A stretch of 64,000 bases of DNA from Methylocystis hirsuta (lineage in GTDB: Bacteria; Pseudomonadota; Alphaproteobacteria; Rhizobiales; Beijerinckiaceae), in contig NZ_QWDD01000001.1 of NCBI RefSeq assembly GCF_003722355.1, positions 3,029,001 to 3,093,000 on the forward strand, in the 5' to 3' direction. Both the position numbers and the translations under genes were made by a program. The notes below the pieces were generated by a model. That model did not search any database, was not told where the DNA came from, and saw only the letters and a program-made list of their open reading frames with translations. This document shows positions 51,895 through 61,138 of this stretch, one piece after another (position 1 is the stretch's first letter; each line of letters begins with the position of its first letter).

Positions 51895-52692
51895 ATGCCT
51901 TCCTTCGGCATTTTCTTTGCCGTTCTTATTGTCTGCACGGCAAGCCTCAGTCCAGCGCGGGCTCATTCTCCGTATTTTTCGACAACGGAAAAAATCGAAC
52001 TCCCCAATGGAAAATTGGGTGAGCTGCGCCTGCTGCACGGCGACGGCATCTTATGGGCGGATCCCATTCGCGTGCTCGCCTTGGATGAAGAAGGGCGCAT
52101 GATCGCGCGCAGCCCGCCTTCGCCCGGGATGGCTCTCTCATGTCGAAACGCCAGATGTCGCGTGTTCGATCTCGCCGAAGGCACTGTCCTCGAACTCGAT
52201 CCTTCGACTTTCCGCACCGGCGCGGTGGTTCCGGCGATCGACAATCCTGACCGCGATTTGAACTGGGAGTTTTATGGAGAGGACGATAAGAGCTGGGGTT
52301 GGCGTTGGCGGAAAGCCGCGTTCTTCGAATTGATTTGGGGAAATTTGGCGCTCGCGCGCCGCATCGGCATGTGCATTGGTTTCACAATCATCGCCGGCAT
52401 CATCGCCGGCCCAGCTCTGCGCGCCGCTTTCGAACGGAAACCGATAATTGATCAGCCGATGCTGATCATGTCGATGGCGCGCCTTATCCGGCGCTTGATT
52501 CTGCTCATAATCGCCGTGGCGACGGTATTTGCCAGCTTTTACACCGCCGTCGCGCTGTGCGGGTCCAGTTTGGAGCTATGGATGGTCGTTCTCGTTGGAT
52601 CGGCAGCCGTCACATTGGCGATTTCGGCGGCTCTGCGCAGGATGGATGAAATGGGTGACGACCCGGAGCCGCCGCCGGCGATCGCGCCATAA
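51895..52692 (+). CDS. membrane protein with periplasmic domain, unknown function
   Basis: A 265-residue protein with a signal peptide (FFAVLIVCTASLSPARA), a periplasmic domain of about 120 residues with two Cys in LSCRNARCRVFD, and then helices near 155-175, 195-220 and 225-245. Late residues are acidic and Pro-rich (GDDPEPPPAIAP). A TTG nine bases before the ATG could also start it. No family recognised. It is convergent with rsh, whose end lies 7 bases away. Confidence 0.6.
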   Translation: MPSFGIFFAVLIVCTASLSPARAHSPYFSTTEKIELPNGKLGELRLLHGDGILWADPIRVLALDEEGRMIARSPPSPGMALSCRNARCRVFDLAEGTVLELDPSTFRTGAVVPAIDNPDRDLNWEFYGEDDKSWGWRWRKAAFFELIWGNLALARRIGMCIGFTIIAGIIAGPALRAAFERKPIIDQPMLIMSMARLIRRLILLIIAVATVFASFYTAVALCGSSLELWMVVLVGSAAVTLAISAALRRMDEMGDDPEPPPAIAP

Positions 52693-52699
52693 CGCCGGC

Positions 52700-54910
52700 T
52701 TACCCAATCATCCTTTCCACCTTGCTCACCAAGGCGCTCGCGCGCAGCCGCGTGACGACGCCGTTCAGATGTTTCAGATCGGCGACTTCGAGATCGAAGG
52801 TCATTTCCCGGAAATCCGGCGAATGCGCCTTGAAGCTGATGTTGTCGATATTGGCGCCCGTTTCGCCGATCAGCGTCGCCAGCGCCCCGAGCGTGCCGGG
52901 CTCGTTGATCGCGGTCGCGACGATGCGAACGGGAAACAGCGCCGAGGAGCCGGCTTCGATATCCCAGCGCACATCGAGCCAGCGTTCGGGCTGGTCGTCG
53001 AAGGCGGTGAGCGACGGCGACTGGATCGGGTAGATGGTGATGCCTTCGCCGGGCGTGAAAATGCCGACGATGCGGTCGCCCGGCACGGCGCCGCCGTCCG
53101 GCGCGAAACGCACCGGCGCGTCGCCGCGCAGCCCGCGAATCGGAATCGCGCCGCCGCCATCGTCTTTCGCGCCGGGCGCCTTGAAGACCACATTGGCGTT
53201 CGCCTTGACGCCGAACCAGCCCGGCTCCCCAGGACCGATGGCGGCTGGCCCCGCTTTGCGCTCTTCGCTGAAATCCGGATAGACCGCCTTGACGACGTCG
53301 CCCGAATAGATTTCGCCGCGGCCCACGGCGGCGAGCGCGTCTTCGACCGATGGCCGCGCGAGCCTGGTCAGCGCCGCCTTCAGTTTCTCTTCGCTCCAGA
53401 CGCGGCCGGCGCGCTCGAAGGCGCGTTCGACGATCTGGCGGCCGAGCCCGGCATATTGCTGACGCACCGCGTCGCGCGTCGCGCGCCTTATCGCGGCGCG
53501 CGCCTTGCCGGTCGCCACCGCCCCCTCCCAGGCGGCGGGGGGCACATGCCCTTCGGCGCGGATGATCTCGACCTCGTCGCCGTTTTTCAGCTGCGACAAC
53601 ACCGGGGCGACGCGTCCGTTGATCTTCGCGCCAACGGCTGAATCGCCGAGTTTCGTGTGCACGGCGTAGGCGAAATCGATCGGCGTCGCGCCGCGCGGCA
53701 GCGCGATCAATCCGCCCTTCGGCGTGAAGCAGAACACCTGATCTTGAAACAGTTCGAGGCGCGTATGCTCAAGAAATTCCTCGGGATTGTCGCCATGCGC
53801 GAGGAGATCGAGCGTTTCCTGCAGCCAGCGGAAGGCGCGGCTTTCCTTGGCGAGCTGCTCGCGGCCATGCGCGCCGACGGCATCCTTGTAGAGCGCGTGC
53901 GCGGCGATGCCGAAGCGCGCGATCTCATGCATTTCGGCGGTGCGAATCTGAAGTTCGACGCGCTGGTGGCCAGGACCGATCACCGTTGTATGGATCGAAC
54001 GATAGTCGTTCTGCTTCGGCGTCGAGATGTAATCCTTGAAGCGGCCGGGGACGTTGGGCCACTTGGTATGAACGACGCCGAGCGCGCGATAGCAATCCTC
54101 CACCGCCCCGACGATGATCCGAAAGCCGAAGATGTCGGACAATTGCTCGAAGGAGATCGACTTGCGCTCCATCTTGCGCCACACCGAAAAGGTCGTCTTC
54201 TGGCGCCCGGTGACCGCCGCGGTGATGCCGCGCGCCTCGAACTCCTTGGTGAGTTCGTCCTCGATGCGCTTGATGATGCGTCCGTTCTTCGCGCGCAGAT
54301 CGTGCAGCCGCTGCTCGATGGTCTGATGCGCTTCGGGCATCAAATGCCGAAAGGCGAGGCCCTCCAATTCCTCGCGCAGGCGCTGCATGCCCATGCGGCC
54401 GGCGAGCGGCGCATAAATGTCGAGCGTCTCCTGGGCGATGCGCGCGCGCTTTTCCTGCGGGACGAAATGCAGCGTGCGCATATTGTGCAGGCGGTCGGCG
54501 AGCTTGACGAGCAGCACGCGCACGTCTTCGGCGACGGCGAGCAGCAATTTGCGGAAGTTCTCGCCCTGCCGCGCCTGCTTGGTGACCAGATCGAGCTTCT
54601 CGATCTTGGTCAGGCCCTCGACGAGTTTGCCGATCTGTTCGCCAAACAGCCGGTCGATCTCTTCGCGCGTGGCGTCGGTGTCTTCGAGCGTATCGTGCAG
54701 AACGGCCGCGACGATCGTCGCGTCGTCGAGCTTGAGATCGGTGAGGATCGCCGCGACTTCGAGCGGGTGGGAAAAATAAGGGTCGCCGGAGGCGCGGGTT
54801 TGCGCCCCATGCGCCTTCATCGCGTAGACATAGGCCCGGTTTAGCAAATCCTCGTCGACGCGCGGGTTATATTTCCGCACGCGTTCGACAAGCTCGTACT
54901 GACGCATCAT
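52700..54910 (-). CDS. rsh: bifunctional (p)ppGpp synthetase/hydrolase
   Basis: A 736-residue RSH protein that makes and breaks the alarmone (p)ppGpp. HD hydrolase domain: HPLEVAAILTDLKLDDATIV and AAVLHDTLEDT, residues about 40-150. Synthetase domain: KMERKSISFEQLSDIFGFR and DYISTPKQNDYRSIHTTV, about 230-360. TGS domain: VFCFTPKGGLIALPRGATPIDFAY. C-terminal ACT domain: near 650-730. All hydrolase His/Asp residues are present, so it is the bifunctional Rel form usual as the only long RSH in Rhizobiales. It follows rpoZ on the same strand. Confidence 0.95.
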   Translation of the reverse strand: MMRQYELVERVRKYNPRVDEDLLNRAYVYAMKAHGAQTRASGDPYFSHPLEVAAILTDLKLDDATIVAAVLHDTLEDTDATREEIDRLFGEQIGKLVEGLTKIEKLDLVTKQARQGENFRKLLLAVAEDVRVLLVKLADRLHNMRTLHFVPQEKRARIAQETLDIYAPLAGRMGMQRLREELEGLAFRHLMPEAHQTIEQRLHDLRAKNGRIIKRIEDELTKEFEARGITAAVTGRQKTTFSVWRKMERKSISFEQLSDIFGFRIIVGAVEDCYRALGVVHTKWPNVPGRFKDYISTPKQNDYRSIHTTVIGPGHQRVELQIRTAEMHEIARFGIAAHALYKDAVGAHGREQLAKESRAFRWLQETLDLLAHGDNPEEFLEHTRLELFQDQVFCFTPKGGLIALPRGATPIDFAYAVHTKLGDSAVGAKINGRVAPVLSQLKNGDEVEIIRAEGHVPPAAWEGAVATGKARAAIRRATRDAVRQQYAGLGRQIVERAFERAGRVWSEEKLKAALTRLARPSVEDALAAVGRGEIYSGDVVKAVYPDFSEERKAGPAAIGPGEPGWFGVKANANVVFKAPGAKDDGGGAIPIRGLRGDAPVRFAPDGGAVPGDRIVGIFTPGEGITIYPIQSPSLTAFDDQPERWLDVRWDIEAGSSALFPVRIVATAINEPGTLGALATLIGETGANIDNISFKAHSPDFREMTFDLEVADLKHLNGVVTRLRASALVSKVERMIG

Positions 54911-55149
54911 GCGCGTGGCGCCAAAGACCGGTTATGCGCCGACCCGGCCGCCGCCCACGCGTAAGTTCCACGCAACAGGCAAGCGAGCGGCGCCGGAGCG
55001 GCGAGTGTGTCGAGCGAGAATAGCGCAGGCCGGCCGCCATGACCAACGGCGGCGATGACCGACGGCGGCGATGCGAAGGCGCGGCTCTGGCGGAGGCGCC
55101 GCGGCGGAGACGTATCGCGAACGCTCCGCCAGCGGGGATCGGGCCGAAC

Positions 55150-55536
55150 TTACTCCGCTTCGTCCTCGACCTCGGCGGGCGGAACCAGCCCTTCGAGACC
55201 GCGCAGCAGATCTTCTTCCGTCATCCGGTCGAACTGGCCCTCGACTTCGAGTTCGCCGGCGACCGCAGGGGTCAAGGCCGGCGCCGCTTCGGCCTCCGGC
55301 TCGTCGACCTCGACGTGATGCTGCAGCGAATGGATGAAATCCTCGGAAAGGTCTTCCGGGGCGAGCGCCGATTCAGCGATCTCGCGCAGGGCGACCACCG
55401 GATTTTTGTCGCGGTCGCGATCCACAAGGATCGGCTGACCCGACGAGATGTTCCGCGCCCGATGCGCCGCGAGAAGGACGAGGTCGAAGCGATTTTCGAT
55501 CTTGTCGACGCAATCTTCGACAGTAACGCGCGCCAT
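55150..55536 (-). CDS. rpoZ: RNA polymerase omega subunit
   Basis: A 128-residue omega subunit that helps assemble the beta' subunit. [33 protein letters not shown] is the family start, followed by [13 protein letters not shown] and an acidic C-terminal tail typical of alphaproteobacteria. The start at 55536 is chosen over an upstream frame without similarity. It lies upstream of rsh, the usual pair. Confidence 0.95.
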   Translation of the reverse strand: MARVTVEDCVDKIENRFDLVLLAAHRARNISSGQPILVDRDRDKNPVVALREIAESALAPEDLSEDFIHSLQHHVEVDEPEAEAAPALTPAVAGELEVEGQFDRMTEEDLLRGLEGLVPPAEVEDEAE

Positions 55537-55924
55537 CTGCTGCCAAGCTCCATTCGGTTCGGGAGTAGCGCTGATACGCCAATTAGAAAAATTAGGCAAT
55601 AATCTCTTGGCTCTAGACGCGCGGGCGATTTTTTTTGACGCTGCCTTCGGGATTTTTTCTAGAAAATGCCCAATCATCGTCCCGTAAAAAAACGCAGTTC
55701 CTCTTGACGCTGTGACATGGAGAGGCGATGTATTTGCCTGAGATGTGTGCGGCGCTTTTCAGAGATGGCGTGAATAGCCGGCGAATGCAGCGAGAACGGC
55801 GCAATCGCAATTTGTTGATTTGGGCGCCGGACATTAGACGATTGAGCGAAACGCCGAACTGCGGGTTGACGGCGTTAGCCGGCGACGCCCGCGTTTAACA
55901 CCTTAACCCGACCGCGAGACTAAG
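55537..55924. other. 388-base divergent intergenic region, no gene seen
   Basis: AT-richer than its surroundings and lies between the divergent rpoZ and NYN-domain genes. It presumably carries both promoters. Short frames here lack protein character. Confidence 0.45.
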
Positions 55925-56536
55925 ATGGCAGATATCGAACGAACTGCGTTGTTTATTGACGGCGCGAACTTGTACGCGACCGCGAAATCACTTGGATTCG
56001 ATATTGATTATAAGCGCTTGCTCCGCGAATTTCAGGGCAAGGGCCGCCTGATCCGCGCCTTCTACTACACTGCGTTGATCGAGGATCAAGAGTATTCGTC
56101 AATCCGTCCTCTCATCGATTGGCTGGACTACAATGGCTATGCGGTCGTGACCAAGCCGACGAAGGAGTTCGTCGATTCGCTCGGCCGTCGCAAAGTTAAA
56201 GGCAATATGGACATCGAGCTGGCGGTCGACGCCATGGAAATGGCCGGGCATATCGACCACATGGTCCTGTTTTCCGGCGACGGCGACTTCCGGTCGCTGG
56301 TCGAGTCCGTGCAGCGGCGCGGCGTTCGGGTTTCGGTCATTTCGACGATCACCACCCAGCCGCCGATGATCGCTGACGAATTGCGGCGCCAGGCCGACGA
56401 ATTCATCGACCTTATTCATCTTGTGGGTAAGATCGGCCGCGATCCGGGCGAACGCGCCGAGCGCATGCAGCGGTATCAGGAGCGTCCTCGTCCCACGCCG
56501 CAAGCGGCTCACGCCGAAGAAGAAGACGGCGAGTGA
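55925..56536 (+). CDS. NYN-domain (LabA/DUF88) putative RNase
   Basis: A 203-residue protein of the NYN/PIN-like nuclease fold. Conserved Asp residues lie in ALFIDGANLYATAK, KGNMDIELAVDAME and VLFSGDGDFRSLVESV, giving the metal site of a putative ribonuclease. Residues 170-203 are a polar tail rich in Arg, Pro and Glu. It is divergent from rpoZ and convergent with smpB. In Rhizobiales this gene often lies by rpoZ or smpB. Substrate unknown. Confidence 0.85.
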   Translation: MADIERTALFIDGANLYATAKSLGFDIDYKRLLREFQGKGRLIRAFYYTALIEDQEYSSIRPLIDWLDYNGYAVVTKPTKEFVDSLGRRKVKGNMDIELAVDAMEMAGHIDHMVLFSGDGDFRSLVESVQRRGVRVSVISTITTQPPMIADELRRQADEFIDLIHLVGKIGRDPGERAERMQRYQERPRPTPQAAHAEEEDGE

Positions 56537-56609
56537 CGGCGCGGTCCTGACGGAAAACCAGATGGTCGGCGTCTCGACTTCAGGGCGCCGAACCATAGGA
56601 GGTCCGGGG

Positions 56610-57086
56610 TCAGCCGCGCGCGCGCAACAGCCGGCCTTTTTCGCGGCTCCAGTCGCGCTTCTTTTCGACTTCACGTTTGTCGTGCAGCTTCTTGCCTTTT
56701 CCTAGGGCGATTTGCAGCTTGGCCCTGCCCTTGGCGTTGAAATAGAGCTTCAGCGGCACGATCGTCATGCCCTCGCGCTCAATAGCCTGCGACAGCTTGG
56801 CGATCTCCCGCGACTTGAGCAGCAGTTTGCGCGGCCGCTTCGGCGGATGGTTGAAGCGGTTGCCGGCGAGATATTCGGGAATGTTGGCGTTGACGAGCCA
56901 TGCCTCGCCTTGCCGATCGACATGGGCGTAGCTTTCGGCGATCGTCGCCTTGCCCGTGCGCAGCGACTTCACCTCGGTGCCGGTCAGCGCCAGCCCCGCT
57001 TCGAAAATTTCGCCGATTTCGTAATTGTAGCGCGCCTTGCGATTATCGGCGACGACCTTGAAATTCGGATCCGGCTTTGCGGCCAC
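56610..57086 (-). CDS. smpB: tmRNA-binding protein SmpB
   Basis: A 158-residue protein that carries tmRNA to stalled ribosomes. [36 protein letters not shown] and the C-terminal basic tail [13 protein letters not shown] match the family, and the NIPEY segment is present. dapA lies upstream on the same strand (49-base gap), the usual alphaproteobacterial order. No tmRNA gene is visible in the window. Confidence 0.95.
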   Translation of the reverse strand: MAAKPDPNFKVVADNRKARYNYEIGEIFEAGLALTGTEVKSLRTGKATIAESYAHVDRQGEAWLVNANIPEYLAGNRFNHPPKRPRKLLLKSREIAKLSQAIEREGMTIVPLKLYFNAKGRAKLQIALGKGKKLHDKREVEKKRDWSREKGRLLRARG

Positions 57087-57135
57087 TGATTTTCCTCAAA
57101 GCGTCTCGACAAAGGAGAGACGCGAATCTGGCGCC

Positions 57136-58029
57136 TTAGGCGGGGAGCACGCCGGCGTGGATCATCGCCGCGCGTATGCGATCCTTAGTCGGTTGCGTGC
57201 ACGGCACCAGAGGAAGACGCACCTCTTCTTCAGCCTTGCCGAGAAGCGACAACCCGTATTTCGCGCCCGTGACGCCGGCCTCGAGAAAAGTCGCGACATG
57301 CAGCGGCGTCAGCCTGTCCTGGATCTCCAGCGCTTTGGCGAAGTCGCCGGCGAGACAGGCGTTCTGCAAATCGGCGCAAAGCCGCGGCGCGATGTTGGCG
57401 ACGACCGAGATGCAGCCATGCGCGCCCGCCGCCATGCAGGCGAGCGCGGTGAGATCGTCGCCGGAAAGCTGGATGAACTCCGGCCCCATCGCCTCACGTT
57501 GGAGCGAAATGCGGCCGATGTTGCCGGTCGCGTCTTTCACGCCGACGACATTCTTCAACTCGGCGCAGCGCTTCATGGTCTCGACGCTCATGTCGATGAC
57601 CGAGCGCGGCGGGATATTGTAGATGATGATGGGAATAGAGACGGCGTCGTTGATCGCCTTGAAGTGCAGATAAAGCCCTTCCTGATTGGGCTTATTATAA
57701 TAAGGCGTGACGATGAGGAGCCCGTCGGCGCCAGCGCGTTCGGCATGGCCGGCGATGGCGATCGCCTCGCGGGTATTGTTCGAGCCCGCGCCGGCGACGA
57801 CCGGCGCCCGCCCCCGCGCGGCGCGGATCGTCTCGGTGATGACCCGCCCATGCTCCTCGTGGCTCAGCGTCGGGCTCTCGCCCGTCGTGCCAACAGGAAC
57901 GAGGCCGTGCGTTCCATTTTCGATCTGCCAATCGATCAGCGCGCGCAGTGCGTCATAATCGACCTCTCCATGGGAAAACGGCGTGACCAGGGCCGTCATC
58001 GACCCATGAAAAATCGGCTTTACGCTCAT
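57136..58029 (-). CDS. dapA: 4-hydroxy-tetrahydrodipicolinate synthase
   Basis: A 297-residue TIM-barrel aldolase of the lysine and diaminopimelate pathway that condenses pyruvate with aspartate semialdehyde. The pyruvate-site motif is [14 protein letters not shown], the Schiff-base Lys is in [10 protein letters not shown] (near 165), and the catalytic Tyr lies in [10 protein letters not shown] and [17 protein letters not shown] is the normal start. Downstream is smpB. Confidence 0.96.
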   Translation of the reverse strand: MSVKPIFHGSMTALVTPFSHGEVDYDALRALIDWQIENGTHGLVPVGTTGESPTLSHEEHGRVITETIRAARGRAPVVAGAGSNNTREAIAIAGHAERAGADGLLIVTPYYNKPNQEGLYLHFKAINDAVSIPIIIYNIPPRSVIDMSVETMKRCAELKNVVGVKDATGNIGRISLQREAMGPEFIQLSGDDLTALACMAAGAHGCISVVANIAPRLCADLQNACLAGDFAKALEIQDRLTPLHVATFLEAGVTGAKYGLSLLGKAEEEVRLPLVPCTQPTKDRIRAAMIHAGVLPA

Positions 58030-58248
58030 AGAATCAAAGCTTTCCCTACGCCTCAGAGCCGCCGTAATCGCGTCGCTAAGATTGATCGCCCTTCATAGCC
58101 GTTGGGCTGCGTCGAGGAAAGCCCCACGCTGTGCTATAAAGCCCCACGCTATAATTGGAGACGCCAGAGCTCGAAGACAGCCGGCGCACGAAGTTGACCC
58201 TTCGTAAACCAAATGAGCGCAGCTTTCTTACACCAGTAGGGAAACGCG

Positions 58249-60501
58249 GTGATGATGTTGCCTCGACGCGTCGCGACGCGGTTCAAACTGACGGTCGGCT
58301 TCGCCGCCCTCTTGATCGCCGCGCCAGCTTTCACCGGTCTTGACCGTCTTGGCGACGGAGAGGCGAAGCGCAAGGCCTCCGGGCGCTGGACGCCATCGAT
58401 TCCTTTCAGTCTCGGCGCTTGGCGCTCGCGGGTCGGCACGTTGCAGGAGGCTGTGCGCGAGTTCGTCGACCGCAAACACGCTGACGACGAGGCGGCGCAT
58501 CCTCTGGAAAATTCACTCTTTGCCGCCGATGAAGGCGCGCTGCCGCCGATCGTCGCCTATGCTCCTGCGCAGGGCTGGCTTAATGGGGCCGCAGCAAAGG
58601 CAAGTCTCGCCGCGCTGCTGGGCGACGACACAGACGGCTTCATACAAGCGGTCGCCTTGTATAAGGCCGGCGATTTCGCTCAAGGCGACGAGGCCGCGTC
58701 GCGGCTCCGTACGCCGCTCGCCGACGCCGCGCGATGGACCGGCCTTCGGCTGCATCCCCATGAAGCCGGGTTCAGGCGCATCGCCGAATTCCTTGCGGCT
58801 CACCCGGACTGGCCCGCCGGCGACTGGTTGCGACGTCGCGCCGAGCAGGCGCTCGTCGCCGAGCGCCACGCCGACAAGAGCGTGCTGGCCTGGTTCGCGG
58901 AAAATAAGCCGCTCACCGGCTTTGGCAAATATGCCCTGGCGCGGGCAATCGCACGCGAAGGCGATTTCGAATCGGCGGCGGCGCTGGCGCGCGACGCTTG
59001 GCGCAACGACGATATCGGACAGGGGTTCGACACGATCTTCAATAAGGAGCTCGGCGAGTTTCTGACGCCGGCCGATCACAAGTTCCGCGCCGATCGTCTG
59101 CTCTATGCCGGAAAGAATACGCTCGCTTTGCGCAGCGCCGAGCTTGCGGGCAAGGACGTCGCGCTGCTCGCCCGCGCGCGCATTTCCGGCGGTGATAAGC
59201 TGGCGGCCGCTTTGCCGGCGTCTGTGCAGAACGATCCCGGACTGCTTTACGGACGCGTGCACAAGCTGCGCAACGACAAGAAATTTGCTGAAGCGGGCGC
59301 GCTGCTGCGCAATGCGCCGCGCGACATCGAGCAGGTCGTCGACGGCGATGTCTGGTGGGAGGAGCGGCGCATCGTCGCCCGCAAGCTTCTCGACCAGGGA
59401 GATCCGCAGACCGCATACAAGCTTTGCGCGGATCATGCCGCCGCCAAGACCAGCAACAAGGTCGACGCCGAATTCAACGCCGGCTGGATTGCGCTGCGGT
59501 TCTTGAACGACCCGATCAAGGCCGAGCGCCATTTCACGCGGCTCGCACAGATCGCCGAGACTCCGCTGCAAAAGTCTCGCGCATATTATTGGCTGGGACG
59601 CGCGGCGGAAGCCGCGCACGCCGAGGATGACTCCAAAGCGCGCAATTACTATCTCCAGGCGGCCACGCATTCGACGACGTTCTACGGGCAACTCGCCAAT
59701 TCCCGCCTCGGCGCCGACGAGCGTCCGCTTCGCCCGCCCCCGACAGCCGCTTCCGGCGACAGCCGAGCCGAAGCGGTTCGCGTCGCGGAGTTGCTGTTCG
59801 CCTTGGGCGAGAAGGACGTCGCGGCGCCGCTTGCGCTCGACAGCGCAAAATACTTGCAGGACGAGGCGCAGGTCGCGGCGCTCGGAGACGTCATTGCGCG
59901 CCAGGGCGACGCGAAACTCTCGCTCATTTACGGCAAGGCCGCCTCCTATAGGGGAATCGCGCTCGACGACGTCGCCTTCCCCGCCTATGGCGTTCCGAAT
60001 TTCAACGCGCTTCCAGGCTCCGCGTCCCGTTCGATGGTCTTCGCCGTCGCGCGCCAGGAAAGCGCCTTCGATCCCAAGGCTGTCTCCTCCGCCGGCGCCA
60101 TGGGCCTGATGCAGATGATCGCCTCGACGGCGCGGCACACCGCCTATATGCGCGGCGTCAGCTTCGACATGTCGCGGATGCTGAGCGACCCGCCCTTCAA
60201 CGCCCAGCTCGGCGCGGCGCATCTCGGCATTCTGCTGGGCGAATATCGGGGCGCCTATCTCCTCACCTTCGCCGCCTACAACGCTGGCGGCGGTCGGGTG
60301 AAGCAATGGATCGACGCCTATGGCGATCCACGCAAGCCCAATGTCGATCCGATCGACTGGGTCGAGCGGATTCCGATCACCGAAACGCGCAATTACGTGC
60401 AGCGGGTGATGGAGAATTTCGTCGTCTATCGGGCGAAGTTCGAGGATACGGGAACGCGGTCGCCACAAGTCGAACTGGCCCGCGCCGGCGAGAGCCTGTG
60501 A
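58249..60501 (+). CDS. soluble lytic murein transglycosylase
   Basis: A 750-residue periplasmic enzyme cleaving peptidoglycan to 1,6-anhydromuropeptides. The first 24 residues are a signal-like segment. Residues 60-590 are a superhelical alpha-repeat region of the Slt type, and the C-terminal lysozyme-like domain has the catalytic Glu in ARQESAFDPKAVSSAGAMGLMQ and the AYNAGGGRVKQWID substrate loop. GTG at 58249 or the ATG at 58252 starts it, after AGTAGGGAA. Convergent with the SH3-like gene; the stop codons are almost touching. Confidence 0.92.
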   Translation: MMMLPRRVATRFKLTVGFAALLIAAPAFTGLDRLGDGEAKRKASGRWTPSIPFSLGAWRSRVGTLQEAVREFVDRKHADDEAAHPLENSLFAADEGALPPIVAYAPAQGWLNGAAAKASLAALLGDDTDGFIQAVALYKAGDFAQGDEAASRLRTPLADAARWTGLRLHPHEAGFRRIAEFLAAHPDWPAGDWLRRRAEQALVAERHADKSVLAWFAENKPLTGFGKYALARAIAREGDFESAAALARDAWRNDDIGQGFDTIFNKELGEFLTPADHKFRADRLLYAGKNTLALRSAELAGKDVALLARARISGGDKLAAALPASVQNDPGLLYGRVHKLRNDKKFAEAGALLRNAPRDIEQVVDGDVWWEERRIVARKLLDQGDPQTAYKLCADHAAAKTSNKVDAEFNAGWIALRFLNDPIKAERHFTRLAQIAETPLQKSRAYYWLGRAAEAAHAEDDSKARNYYLQAATHSTTFYGQLANSRLGADERPLRPPPTAASGDSRAEAVRVAELLFALGEKDVAAPLALDSAKYLQDEAQVAALGDVIARQGDAKLSLIYGKAASYRGIALDDVAFPAYGVPNFNALPGSASRSMVFAVARQESAFDPKAVSSAGAMGLMQMIASTARHTAYMRGVSFDMSRMLSDPPFNAQLGAAHLGILLGEYRGAYLLTFAAYNAGGGRVKQWIDAYGDPRKPNVDPIDWVERIPITETRNYVQRVMENFVVYRAKFEDTGTRSPQVELARAGESL

Positions 60502-60502
60502 T

Positions 60503-60895
60503 CTAGCAGGGAAAGCGGTTGTGATAGCCGAGCAGGTCGCCAAGCGGCCAGCTGTGGCGCAACTCCGCTAACGGCGAGGCGAAAAATTGGCTGCTGCCCG
60601 AATAGGGATAGCCGAAATCGCAGCCGGACGTCTGGGTGACCCTAGACGACATGAACACAAGCTCTAGGGTCGCGACGAAAAAACGCCTCTTGTCGATGGC
60701 GATGCGCGTCCAGCTCGGATCGTCGCGCAAGATTTTGACCTCCGTCCCCGCTGGCGCGGTCGTGATCGCCGCGTAATTCTCCTCTGGACCGGCGCGCAGC
60801 ACCGCCGGGTAGGCGAGCGTCAGCTTTATCGCCGCCGCCTGCTGAGCGCAGGAGAGCGCGCCGAAAAGAACAAAGGCAAATAGCGACCGACGCAT
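60503..60895 (-). CDS. secreted SH3-like domain protein
   Basis: A 130-residue protein with a signal peptide (MRRSLFAFVLFGALSCAQQAAA). Residues 28-75 resemble a bacterial SH3 domain (AVLRAGPEENYAAITTAPAGTEVKILRDD then W-x-R-I). The C-terminal part has two Cys (GCDFGYPY and FPC end) likely bridged. SH3-like domains in bacteria bind peptidoglycan or peptides; the role here is not known. It faces the transglycosylase, end to end, with one base between stop codons. Confidence 0.72.
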   Translation of the reverse strand: MRRSLFAFVLFGALSCAQQAAAIKLTLAYPAVLRAGPEENYAAITTAPAGTEVKILRDDPSWTRIAIDKRRFFVATLELVFMSSRVTQTSGCDFGYPYSGSSQFFASPLAELRHSWPLGDLLGYHNRFPC

Positions 60896-61138
60896 GCCGA
60901 ATTCCCTGGTTTTGATGTGCGCTCGCGCAATCCCCAGACGCAGAACCTAGCCTAAAAGATATTCCCGCCGGCTCCAAATGGCGTCGGTCAAACAAGCGCA
61001 TGGGACAGCGGCATGGACGAATCGTCGGCGCAACGAGAGGCGCGTGGCTCTCGACTCAGGCGCGGCGCGCGGCCTATGCTTGACTCCAGCGGCGGCGCGG
61101 CCTTTCCGGCAAGTCCGCCGCTGGCTTACGGTGCGCTC

